Notes under the pieces: generated by a model | Seen by the model: only the letters and a program-made list of their open reading frames with translations | Database searches by the model: none | Told to the model about the DNA's origin: nothing | Shown: one piece after another, positions 1-6,047 of the stretch | Position numbering within the stretch: position 1 is the first letter of the stretch | Layout: the number at the start of each line of letters is the position of its first letter | From: Nanobdellota archaeon | GTDB lineage: Archaea; Nanobdellota; Nanobdellia; Woesearchaeales; JAHJBD01 | Reading direction: 5' to 3' | Assembly: GCA_018813725.1 (NCBI GenBank) | Contig: JAHJBD010000140.1 | Location: 1 to 8,599, forward strand | Length of the DNA stretch: 8,599 nucleotides | Position numbers and translations under genes: made by a program

Positions 1-323
1 AAGATAATGGAGAAGAATCTGAGATCTCTGAACACTTTGGGCATGCGCCTTTTTTTGGCGTGTATGATACTGAGAAAAAGGAACTGAAGATAATCAAGAA
101 TGACCTTGACCATACTGACCCAAGCAAGAGCCCGATAGACCAGATTGAAGAGGCAGTAAACCCAACAACCATCTTTGCAAAAGGTATAGGCGGCAGGGCA
201 ATAGGGATTATCGCTGGAAAAGGGCTCAAGCTTAAGACTGGACCTTACATTACAGTTAGAGATGCTATCCAAAACCTTGACAAGCTAGTTGACCAGACCC
301 AAGGCTGCGGCCATAAGCATTAA
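1..323 (+). CDS. NifX/MTH1175-family metallocluster-binding protein (dinitrogenase Fe-Mo cofactor domain), 5' partial
   Basis: The frame is open from base 3 to the TAA at 321-323, so the 5' end lies outside the window. The GTG at 60 is internal, because the diagnostic ISEHFGHAPFF segment, including the HFG motif of the PF02579 fold, is encoded before it. The end of the domain is typical: a GIGGRA turn, a G-(I/L)-K-L-like stretch and a TVRDAI helix. A short tail, QGCGHKH, could bind metal. Members of this small RNase H-like fold (NifX, NafY, the NifB C-terminal domain, MTH1175, the orange protein ORP) bind or carry metal-sulfur clusters. This copy stands alone and is not fused to a radical SAM domain in the visible part. 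It heads a run of Fe-S and MinD genes, which supports a cluster-carrier role. The actual metal is unknown. Confidence 0.88.
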   Translation, partial: DNGEESEISEHFGHAPFFGVYDTEKKELKIIKNDLDHTDPSKSPIDQIEEAVNPTTIFAKGIGGRAIGIIAGKGLKLKTGPYITVRDAIQNLDKLVDQTQGCGHKH

Positions 324-332
324 GGCGAGTTA

Positions 333-395
333 GGCATAAATTGGACAAGAAATTTGCCAAATAATTGTATAGGCGAGCCTGATTTGATTTATGCC
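333..395 (+). repeat. Inverted repeat / possible structured RNA ahead of the scaffold gene
   Basis: GGCATAAAT at 333-341 is a perfect inverted repeat of ATTTATGCC at 387-395. Allowing G-U pairs, the stem extends to 13 pairs (333-345 with 383-395). The loop contains two weaker self-complementary segments, ATTTGCCAAAT (352-362) and AGGCGAGCCT (371-380). AGGCGAG occurs twice, at 323-329 and 371-377. The element fills most of the 116-base gap between the NifX-like and scaffold genes, the largest gap in this gene train. It may be an mRNA structure controlling processing, stability or translation of the downstream genes. I recognise no known riboswitch class, and chance is not excluded. Confidence 0.35.
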
Positions 396-430
396 CTGCT
401 CAGGACAAAAAACATGCAAAGTATCATGAA

Positions 431-435
431 GTGAT
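431..435 (+). promoter_or_regulatory. Shine-Dalgarno (GTGAT) for the scaffold gene
   Basis: GTGAT lies 4 bases before the ATG at 440. This is the same arrangement as the GGTGAT sites at 3191 and 8399, each 4 bases before its start. It favours ATG 440 over the in-frame GTG 431 and ATG 434, for which no ribosome site is visible. Confidence 0.45.
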
Positions 436-439
436 GAAG

Positions 440-799
440 ATGTTTACAGAAGAAGCAATCAAAAGATTTAGAGATCCAAAAAATACAGGTGAGCTCAAAT
501 CCTGCAATGCTGCAGCTAGTGCAGGCGACCCTGAATGCTCTGACGTGATAAAGATATTTATCAGGCTCAAAGATGATAAGGTTGAAGATGCAAAGTTTCA
601 GGTTTTCGGATGCCCCAGCGCTACAGCCACTGCAGATGTATTTATCGATATGATCAAAGGAAAGGCTGTCGCAGAAGCGCTTAGGATAACACAAAAGGAC
701 ATATCTGATGCACTAGGAGGCATGCCTATAGAGCAACTGCACTGCTCAAGCCTGCCGATTGAAGCGTTCAGGAAAGCAGTCGGGAGCTGCAAAAGATGA
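440..799 (+). CDS. IscU/NifU-N-like Fe-S cluster assembly scaffold protein
   Basis: A 119-residue protein of the IscU/NifU N-terminal family (COG0822), which assembles 2Fe-2S and 4Fe-4S clusters and hands them to apoproteins in the cytoplasm. Numbered from ATG 440, all three ligand cysteines are present: C33 in GDPECSD, with the conserved aspartate two residues later; C58 in VFGCPSATA; and C102 in QLHCSS. The N-terminus fits the family pattern of a short helix followed by a DPKNTGEL-type segment. An extra cysteine, C22, is not a standard ligand. Length is that of a single-domain scaffold, with no NifU ferredoxin or C-terminal domain. No IscS-like cysteine desulfurase is visible nearby, so the sulfur source is elsewhere or different. 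Starts at 431 or 434 are possible but have weaker ribosome sites. It ends in an ATGA overlap with the radical SAM gene. Confidence 0.88.
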   Translation: MFTEEAIKRFRDPKNTGELKSCNAAASAGDPECSDVIKIFIRLKDDKVEDAKFQVFGCPSATATADVFIDMIKGKAVAEALRITQKDISDALGGMPIEQLHCSSLPIEAFRKAVGSCKR

Positions 800-1731
800 T
801 AGTATACGGGCCTGTCCCTTCCTGGAGGCTTGGAAATTCTTTGGGTGTTGACCTGATTGAAGCGAGAAAAGGCTTCAGCAAATCATGCACATTTGACTGC
901 ATATACTGTCAGCTTGGGCATAAAGGAATCAGGAAAGTTAAACCTAAAAAAATGCCTATCCTTAGATCAGATATAGTGGTGTTAACAAAAAGGGTAAGGG
1001 AAACAAAGCCTGATTACATCACATTTTCCGGGCAGGGAGAGCCTACGCTTAACCTTAGCCTTGGGGATGCTGCACAAAAGATAAGAAAGATTACTGATGT
1101 GCCGATAGCAGTGCTTACATATTCTTCCCTCATCAATCTGCGGAAGGTAAGAGAAAACTTAAACGCCTGTGACCTGGTTATTGCAAAGATAGATGCTGGC
1201 ACACAAAGCCTGTTTAAAAAGATAAACAGGCCGTGCAAAGGCATAACCATCACTAAGATCATACAAGGCCTCACTAAGATTAAGACCAAGATGGCTGTCC
1301 AGACATTGCTTTTTTCATGTGGCCGCCTGACCAATGCAGATGATAAAGCTATCAAAGGGCTTATCAAAGTTTACAAGAAAATCAACGCTGCAAAGCCTAT
1401 AAGAATATTCTTGGGAACAGCTTACAGGCCAGCAGGCTCTGACAAGGTTAAGGGTGTAAGCAAAGACAAGCTTAAAAAAATAGCTTTGCAGATAAGAAAA
1501 GAAACAGGCATAACAGTTGTGCATTATGAGCAGCATGACCCAAAAAGTGTGTCGAGAAAATTAGGACCTGAAGAACTTAAGGATAACCTCTTAGAGCTAT
1601 TGAAAAGAAGGCCGTGCACAGAAAAAGAAATATCCACAAGGTTTAGCGATAAAGATATCAAGGGGCTGCTTTCACGATCAGTTGAACAAAAGAGATTAAA
1701 AATAAAAGATAATTTTTATGTTTTAAGATGA
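796..1731 (+). CDS. Radical SAM protein, COG0731 family
   Basis: A 311-residue radical SAM enzyme. C31, C35 and C38 form the CxxxCxxC motif that binds the 4Fe-4S cluster and S-adenosylmethionine. The N-terminal PVPSWRLGNSLGVDL is the signature opening of this COG0731 branch, and SGQGEPT (78-84) is the GGEP-like SAM-binding strand. The last 50 or so residues (about 262-311, LLKRRPCTEKEI... to FYVLR) look like a small winged helix. COG0731 includes the wyosine enzyme TYW1, but the first 30 residues have no cysteines for a second cluster as in archaeal TYW1, so the substrate is unassigned. Position between an Fe-S scaffold and a MinD-ferredoxin ATPase suggests a role in metallocluster or cofactor modification. 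It shares ATGA overlaps with both neighbours. Confidence 0.86.
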   Translation: MIVYGPVPSWRLGNSLGVDLIEARKGFSKSCTFDCIYCQLGHKGIRKVKPKKMPILRSDIVVLTKRVRETKPDYITFSGQGEPTLNLSLGDAAQKIRKITDVPIAVLTYSSLINLRKVRENLNACDLVIAKIDAGTQSLFKKINRPCKGITITKIIQGLTKIKTKMAVQTLLFSCGRLTNADDKAIKGLIKVYKKINAAKPIRIFLGTAYRPAGSDKVKGVSKDKLKKIALQIRKETGITVVHYEQHDPKSVSRKLGPEELKDNLLELLKRRPCTEKEISTRFSDKDIKGLLSRSVEQKRLKIKDNFYVLR

Positions 1732-2561
1732 TAATAGGAGTTACAGGCGGAAAGGGAGGTACAGGCAAGTCAACTGTAGCTACAGCTTTGGCTTATCAGC
1801 TGTCAAGAAAAGGAAAGAAAGTATTGCTTGTGGATGCTGATGTAGACTGCCCTAATGACGCATTGATAATGGGCATAGATAATAAACTGCTCTATACTGT
1901 ATATCAAAGGATACCTGAATGGGATTATGATAAGTGCACAAAGTGCGGCCTTTGCGGACAAGCATGCAAGACAAATGCCATAGTTTCTATAGCTGGCAAA
2001 AAGCCGTTATTTATGCAGCAGCAGTGCAATGGCTGCGGTGGCTGCAAGATGGTATGCCCTGCAGATGCTATCTCATGGGGAAGAAAAGATATTGGTAAAG
2101 TGTATTTTGGCAGCCTGGGAAGCCTTGACCTATTGACCGGAGAATTGAAAGTTAACGAGCCTGTCTCTGAATTTGTTGTAGGCGCGCTTAAGGATACAGT
2201 AGAAAAAAAAGCCAATGAATATGAACATATCATAATCGATACTGCGGCAGGCACACACTGCGACGTCATATCCGCACTTGGCATGTGCGAGAAAGCTTTT
2301 GCAGTAACTGAGCCTACTCCTTTAGGAGCGCATGACCTTGAGCTGATCTTAGGGCTTATGAAAAAGCTGGGTGTGAAATATGAAATTGTACTTAACCGAT
2401 CTGATATTGGCGACCGAAGCCTGATTACGAGAATCGCAAAGAAGTTTCAGTGCAAGCTCGCTGCTGAAGTGCCTTATGATAAGAATATCATAGATGCATA
2501 CTCCAAAGGTAAGCCTATAGAAAATAAAGAGATACAAAGGCTGGTGGAACAGATAATATGA
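1728..2561 (+). CDS. MinD/Mrp-superfamily ATPase with inserted ferredoxin domain (COG1149), first copy
   Basis: A 277-residue P-loop ATPase. GGKGGTGKST (7-16) is the deviant Walker A with its signature lysine, VDADVDCPN (35-43) follows switch I, and IIIDTAAGTHCD is the Walker B region. Between them is an inserted 2x[4Fe-4S] ferredoxin: C70, C73, C76 and C80 for one cluster, C100, C103, C106 and C110 for the other, with P111 after the second. The first cluster lacks the usual proline after its fourth cysteine (CKTNA). Related MinD-ferredoxin ATPases sit beside NifX-type proteins in many anaerobes and are proposed to load or transfer metal clusters using ATP. The partner here is probably the second copy at 3689. 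Start is fixed by the ATGA overlap; no ribosome site is evident, so translation likely relies on coupling. Confidence 0.92.
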   Translation: MIIGVTGGKGGTGKSTVATALAYQLSRKGKKVLLVDADVDCPNDALIMGIDNKLLYTVYQRIPEWDYDKCTKCGLCGQACKTNAIVSIAGKKPLFMQQQCNGCGGCKMVCPADAISWGRKDIGKVYFGSLGSLDLLTGELKVNEPVSEFVVGALKDTVEKKANEYEHIIIDTAAGTHCDVISALGMCEKAFAVTEPTPLGAHDLELILGLMKKLGVKYEIVLNRSDIGDRSLITRIAKKFQCKLAAEVPYDKNIIDAYSKGKPIENKEIQRLVEQII

Positions 2562-3211
2562 AGGTCAAGATAGTGTTCAACAATGAATCTAATCCAGGCT
2601 ATAAGGCTGGGTGGGGATTTGCTGCTGTTATCGAATCTGGAAAGAAGGTACTGTTTGATACAGGGGATGACGGAAAAAGCCTATTGTATAATCTTGAGAA
2701 AGCAGGCTATGAGCCAAAAGACATTGGCATCGTTGTGCTTAGCCATGACCATTATGACCATACTGGCGGGCTCGCAGGCTTTCTTGAAAAGAATCATGAC
2801 GTAGAAGTGTATGCGCTTGAGACATTCTCAAAAAAGACGCTGGAAGGGATAGAAAAAAAGGCAAAGCTTATCCGTGTTTCTGCTCAAGCAAAGATAACCG
2901 AAGATGTGTTTACAACAGGGATAATCAAGGGTGTTATGGATGAGCAGTCTTTGATTATCAGGTCAGGCAGCAAGGTCAGTGTGATAGTCGGCTGCAGCCA
3001 CCCAGGTGTTGATAAGATACTTGATGCCGCCAAAAATCTTGGAAAGGTTCATGCCATAATAGGCGGTTTTCATGGCTTTGACAAGATTGAAGAGCTGCAA
3101 GGCATAGATATTATTGGAGCATGCCACTGCACTGAAAAGATAAAAGAGATAAAAGATAGGTATCCAGCCCAGTTTAAAGAGCTTAAAGCAGGTGATGAGA
3201 TTGAGGTTTGA
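2558..3211 (+). CDS. Metallo-beta-lactamase-fold hydrolase, COG1237 family
   Basis: A 217-residue single-domain metallo-hydrolase. H63, H65, D67 and H68 form the HxHxDH metal site (SHDHYDHTGG). Further ligands fit GCSHPG (H148), GGFHGF (H172) and GACHCT (H190), a histidine-rich pattern typical of COG1237. One archaeal member of that group makes a pterin-ribofuranosylaminobenzene intermediate of methanopterin synthesis, but most are uncharacterised, and nothing in this window points to methanopterin. The family commonly accompanies MinD-ferredoxin and NifX genes in anaerobes. Start ATG 2558 is in an ATGA overlap and has GGTGG at 2543-2547. The 3' end overlaps the start of the lipoprotein gene. 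The substrate is unknown. Confidence 0.87.
   Translation: MKVKIVFNNESNPGYKAGWGFAAVIESGKKVLFDTGDDGKSLLYNLEKAGYEPKDIGIVVLSHDHYDHTGGLAGFLEKNHDVEVYALETFSKKTLEGIEKKAKLIRVSAQAKITEDVFTTGIIKGVMDEQSLIIRSGSKVSVIVGCSHPGVDKILDAAKNLGKVHAIIGGFHGFDKIEELQGIDIIGACHCTEKIKEIKDRYPAQFKELKAGDEIEV
3191..3196 (+). promoter_or_regulatory. Shine-Dalgarno (GGTGAT) selecting a TTG start
   Basis: GGTGAT inside the end of the hydrolase gene is 4 bases from TTG 3201, as at 8399-8404 before ATG 8409. It overlaps the alternative in-frame ATG 3195 and so cannot serve it. The TTG start is therefore preferred. Confidence 0.5.
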
Positions 3212-3692
3212 TCATTGCTTCATTTTTGCAATTTTATTTTTGGTTTCAGCCTGCGCTGTCAATCACAATAAGCCTATTGATTATAGTATTACCAATATTG
3301 CTCAAGAGCCGATAAAGAATTATACAGAATCTGACACAGATAACATTAGCATAGGTGAGGGAGAAGATAGTATTCATGTGGAGAACTTAAATGAAGAGCC
3401 TAAGCTTATCATGTTCCACAATAATCAAGGGCCGATGTGCATCGAGCAGCTAAGTTTCCTTGAAGGCCAAAAGAAAAAGTTTCCAAACCTGATTATTGAA
3501 GAGTACCTTACGACAGAACAAAAAACATATGCCAAGATGATCGAGATAAGGTCAAGCTTTTCTGTAAGCAAGGGGGTATCCTCAAGTTTTGGCTACCTTC
3601 CGATAACTTTTGTAAATCATAATGCATACTCAGGGTTTAATGATGAAGTTAAGAGCATGCTTGAAAAAGATATTATTGAGGTATGCAGATGA
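3201..3692 (+). CDS. Predicted lipoprotein with thioredoxin-like fold and single active-site cysteine (GPMC)
   Basis: A 163-residue protein using a TTG start chosen by the GGTGAT site. The N-terminus is a hydrophobic signal (FIFAILFLVSAC) with a VSAC lipobox, so cleavage would leave C18 as the lipid-anchored first residue outside the membrane. Residues about 20-65 are a polar linker. The rest resembles a thioredoxin fold: a strand LIMFH, an active-site loop QGPMC (C80), a helix, and a YLPITFV strand with a candidate cis-proline. It parallels the CPHC domain at 4612 in spacing and flanking residues, but the first cysteine is replaced by glycine. A second cysteine, C162, is penultimate. Loss of CxxC suggests a monothiol, binding or chaperone role. 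No close named family is recognised. ATG 3195 or GTG 3192 are alternative starts. It overlaps both neighbours. Confidence 0.72.
   Translation: MRFDHCFIFAILFLVSACAVNHNKPIDYSITNIAQEPIKNYTESDTDNISIGEGEDSIHVENLNEEPKLIMFHNNQGPMCIEQLSFLEGQKKKFPNLIIEEYLTTEQKTYAKMIEIRSSFSVSKGVSSSFGYLPITFVNHNAYSGFNDEVKSMLEKDIIEVCR
3678..3682 (+). promoter_or_regulatory. Shine-Dalgarno (GAGGT) fixing the second MinD start
   Basis: GAGGT is 6 bases before ATG 3689 but directly abuts ATG 3683. It therefore selects ATG 3689, which also forms the ATGA overlap seen at other junctions in this train. Confidence 0.55.
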
Positions 3693-4561
3693 AAAAGATA
3701 ACCATACTTTCAGGCAAGGGCGGAGTTGGCAAAAGCAGTATCATTGCTTCTTTGGCTGTGGTTTTGTCAGCAAACATGAAGATCATTGCAGCAGATTGTG
3801 ATGTTGACGCATCCAACCTTGCGCTGGTCTTAGGCGTAAGGAAACATGATGAATGGAAAAGCCTGAGCACCAACCTTAAGGCCAGGATAGACTATAGCAA
3901 ATGCACCAACTGCAAAAGATGTTTTCAATCGTGCTATTTTCACGCTATCGATTGGGAAACTAAACCCACCATACTGGCTGAAAGATGCGAAGGCTGCGGA
4001 GTTTGCGTTTTGGCCTGCCCAGAGCATGCAATCATGCTTGAGAAAGCTGAAAACGCAAAGATTGGGTATGCTGACACGAAGTATGGGTTCAAGGTCGTTT
4101 CTGCGCAGCTGAATATTGGGGAATCTGGATCTGGAAAAGTAGTCAGCGAGGTAAGAAGGTTAGCAGAGATAAAAGGTGAAGATTCAGATATCATGCTTAT
4201 CGATGCAGCTGCAGGCATAGGGTGCCCAGTTATTGCTTCAGTTACAGGTGTCAATCATGTTGTTGCAGTTACAGAACCAACCCCATCAGGCATGTCTGAC
4301 CTAAAAAGGGCGCTGCAGCTTGTTGAACACTTTAATATCCCCTGCAGTATCATTATAAATAAATTTGACATAAATCCGGTTATGGCTGCTAATATAGAGG
4401 GGTTTGCCAGGGCAAAGCATATTGACATCATAGGGAAAATACCATATGATAAGCAGTTTGTAGATGCGTTGGTTAAGCTAACTCCAATAGTAGATTATAA
4501 TCAGAAATATTTAAATATGTTTAATATGATAGCTGAAAAGATAATTAAAAAAATTCAATAA
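3689..4561 (+). CDS. MinD/Mrp-superfamily ATPase with inserted ferredoxin domain (COG1149), second copy
   Basis: A 290-residue paralogue of the ATPase at 1728. SGKGGVGKSS (8-17) is the deviant Walker A, and DCDVDASN (36-43) and MLIDAAAGIGCP are the following switch and Walker B regions. The inserted ferredoxin has C72, C75, C78 and C82, then C100, C103, C106 and C110. As in the first copy, the first cluster lacks the usual trailing proline (CYFHA) while the second keeps it (CPEHA). TEPTPSGMSDL matches TEPTPLGAHDL in the first copy. Paired MinD-ferredoxin genes are the norm in NifX/ORP-type clusters, where a heterodimer is likely. Cytoplasmic. It is the last gene of the train: 50 A+T-rich bases with a promoter-like box follow. 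Confidence 0.92.
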   Translation: MKKITILSGKGGVGKSSIIASLAVVLSANMKIIAADCDVDASNLALVLGVRKHDEWKSLSTNLKARIDYSKCTNCKRCFQSCYFHAIDWETKPTILAERCEGCGVCVLACPEHAIMLEKAENAKIGYADTKYGFKVVSAQLNIGESGSGKVVSEVRRLAEIKGEDSDIMLIDAAAGIGCPVIASVTGVNHVVAVTEPTPSGMSDLKRALQLVEHFNIPCSIIINKFDINPVMAANIEGFARAKHIDIIGKIPYDKQFVDALVKLTPIVDYNQKYLNMFNMIAEKIIKKIQ

Positions 4562-4570
4562 ACTAAAGCA

Positions 4571-4580
4571 TATTTTATCA
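4571..4580 (+). promoter_or_regulatory. Possible archaeal TATA box for the redox membrane protein
   Basis: TATTTTATCA is the only clear TATA-like stretch at a suitable distance, 32 bases before ATG 4612. It would start transcripts near 4600, giving a leader of about 12 bases containing AAGGGA. The match is weak. Confidence 0.35.
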
Positions 4581-4611
4581 AGCGTATTTCAGTTGAATAT
4601 AAGGGAATAAC

Positions 4612-5964
4612 ATGAAAAAAGAAATTTGGATTATTATGCTGGCATTATTGTTTGCATCATCTGTATCTGCAGAACCCTGCAACATATATTTCTTCTATTC
4701 AGATACATGCCCGCACTGCGCGCATGAAAAAGTTTTTCTTACAGGATTCTCTGAGAAATACCCTGAAGTAGAGATACAATGGATAGAATACAGCCAGAAT
4801 TATGAGATGTTTGAGCAGCTTTCAGAAAAGCTTGGCACTGTGCCGGTAGGTGTTCCAAGGACATACATCAACGGCACAGCTTTTGTAGGTTACACTGATG
4901 AATACGGAGAAATGGAGTACATGTCTGCGTACAAGGCATACAATGGTTACAGGAACCAGATAGAAAAAGCGCTGATAGAACATGCAATTAAAGAACATAA
5001 TATATCAATAAATCAAAGCTGTGAAGATATGCCTGAAACCAAACAGTCAACAGATTATTTCACTCTGCCTTTGGTGCTTATCTTATTATTCATGCTTTTT
5101 GCAGCATTATTCAGGAAAAAGATAAAAGCAAGGTTCATGGTGGGCGCTGGGCTTGCCACATTGATCGTGATATTATTCTATATATCACAGCATATCCCTT
5201 CAAGCCACATTGTGCAGTTTGCAGGCCAGTTCTCATTTCCTGTCTTTACGATTGTTATAGCGTTGCTTGACGGGTTTAATCCCTGCGCTTTTGCAGTGCT
5301 AGCCATACTCCTGTCATTGCTGATATATGCAAAGTCAAAGGGAAAGATGGCGCTTATAGGGGTAATATTTATAACAACATCAAGCATAATGTATTTCCTG
5401 TTCATCGTAATCCTGCTAGTATTAAGGGCTGAGCTGCTTGGCCAGTATAAAGGCATAATCAGGATTGCAGTTGGCTTAATAGCACTTATTGCAGGCGCAA
5501 TCAATATCAAGGATTTCTTTTTCTTTAAGCAAGGCATATCTTTGACCATAAGCGGAGGCAAGATGTCAAGGATAATGCAGAAGATGAAAGGTATTGTGAA
5601 TGAGGTCAGAGAAGCTAATACACCATTTGCAATGGCAGTAGCTGTAATCAGCACCATAGTTCTTGCAGCATTTGTAAACCTTGTAGAATTAGGATGCACA
5701 CTTATACTACCAGTCCAGTATATCGAAGTATTAGTCACAAATTATGGATCAAATATCGGACCAACACATTATTTCTTTATCGCGCTTTATTGCATTGTTT
5801 ATGTCATACCATTATTCTTCATACTTGGCAGTTTCCTTTACACTTTCAAATCAGAGAGGATGACTGAACAGAAGGGAAAGATTATGAAGCTTATCGGAGG
5901 GCTTATCATGCTTGGTCTTGGTCTGATATTATTGCTTAGGCCTGAACTTTTGGTGTTTGGATAA
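4612..5964 (+). CDS. Secreted CPHC thioredoxin-like domain fused to CcdA/DsbD-like membrane electron carrier
   Basis: A 450-residue membrane protein. A signal peptide (1-20, ending SVSA) precedes a thioredoxin-like domain with CPHC at 33-36 and a VPRTYINGTAFVGY segment carrying the cis-proline. It should therefore lie outside the membrane. About 8 hydrophobic segments follow, near 147-165, 173-192, 207-240, 247-271, 279-298, 334-366, 378-406 and 424-443. The membrane part has the paired cysteines of the CcdA/DsbD transporter: C225 in GFNPCAFA and C362 in NLVELGC. These pass reducing equivalents across the membrane by disulfide exchange. The domain order is the reverse of DsbD, whose thioredoxin domain is C-terminal. 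The likely cytoplasmic electron donor is the thioredoxin gene immediately downstream. The exported substrate is unknown; the CPHC site could act as reductase or isomerase. Confidence 0.88.
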   Translation: MKKEIWIIMLALLFASSVSAEPCNIYFFYSDTCPHCAHEKVFLTGFSEKYPEVEIQWIEYSQNYEMFEQLSEKLGTVPVGVPRTYINGTAFVGYTDEYGEMEYMSAYKAYNGYRNQIEKALIEHAIKEHNISINQSCEDMPETKQSTDYFTLPLVLILLFMLFAALFRKKIKARFMVGAGLATLIVILFYISQHIPSSHIVQFAGQFSFPVFTIVIALLDGFNPCAFAVLAILLSLLIYAKSKGKMALIGVIFITTSSIMYFLFIVILLVLRAELLGQYKGIIRIAVGLIALIAGAINIKDFFFFKQGISLTISGGKMSRIMQKMKGIVNEVREANTPFAMAVAVISTIVLAAFVNLVELGCTLILPVQYIEVLVTNYGSNIGPTHYFFIALYCIVYVIPLFFILGSFLYTFKSERMTEQKGKIMKLIGGLIMLGLGLILLLRPELLVFG

Positions 5965-5967
5965 AAC

Positions 5968-5986
5968 TTCATTTTCTTAATATTTT
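5968..5986 (+). terminator. Possible U-rich terminator after the membrane protein
   Basis: A T-rich, hairpin-free stretch just after the stop codon and before the thioredoxin promoter fits archaeal oligo-U termination. The tract is interrupted, so the call is tentative. Confidence 0.3.
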
Positions 5987-5990
5987 CTGC

Positions 5991-6036
5991 AGTACTCCAA
6001 AGCCTTTATATAGTACTTCCAATTTACGGCAGTACT
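5991..6036 (+). promoter_or_regulatory. Three AGTACT palindromes: candidate operator
   Basis: The palindrome AGTACT occurs at 5991-5996, 6012-6017 and 6031-6036, with centres 21 and 19 bases apart, about two helical turns. The first abuts the presumed BRE, the second shares the last base of the TATA box, and the third covers the predicted transcription start. Copies 1 and 3 share GCAGTACT. Copies 1 and 2 are followed by CCAA or TCCAA. A dimeric regulator on one DNA face would block TBP/TFB and polymerase. The obvious candidate is the winged-helix protein encoded at 6353. Confidence 0.65.
5997..6012 (+). promoter_or_regulatory. BRE/TATA promoter of the thioredoxin-regulator operon
   Basis: TTTATATA at 6005-6012 is a near-ideal archaeal TATA box, preceded by CCAAAG as a BRE-like element. 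Placing the box centre at about -26 predicts a start near 6034, leaving a short leader that still contains the GGTGAT ribosome site. Confidence 0.72.
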
Positions 6037-6042
6037 GGTGAT
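6037..6042 (+). promoter_or_regulatory. Shine-Dalgarno (GGTGAT) of the thioredoxin gene
   Basis: GGTGAT is 5 bases before ATG 6048. The nearer ATG at 6041 overlaps this site and lies in another frame, so ATG 6048 is the start. Confidence 0.65.
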
Positions 6043-6047
6043 GCAAT

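Noticed and set aside
60..323. GTG at 60 as the true start of the NifX-like protein
   Set aside because: The same frame is open upstream to the window edge and encodes the conserved HFG-containing strand before this codon.
389..694. Minus-strand open frame opposite the scaffold gene, and similar antisense frames at 1014-1367, 1925-2284 and 3940-4254
   Set aside because: All are shadows of strongly supported plus-strand genes, with no family signature of their own.
796..1731. Assignment of the radical SAM gene as tRNA wyosine enzyme TYW1
   Set aside because: It is in the same COG, but the first 30 residues have no cysteines for the second cluster of archaeal TYW1, and the gene context is Fe-S/MinD rather than tRNA modification.
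2583..2804. Second plus-strand frame inside the hydrolase gene
   Set aside because: It overlaps the HxHxDH-coding region in another frame and resembles nothing.
5178..5738. 186-residue open frame on the minus strand
   Set aside because: It lies antisense to the membrane domain at 4612, has no recognisable motif, and the plus-strand protein carries the conserved NPC and ELGC cysteines.
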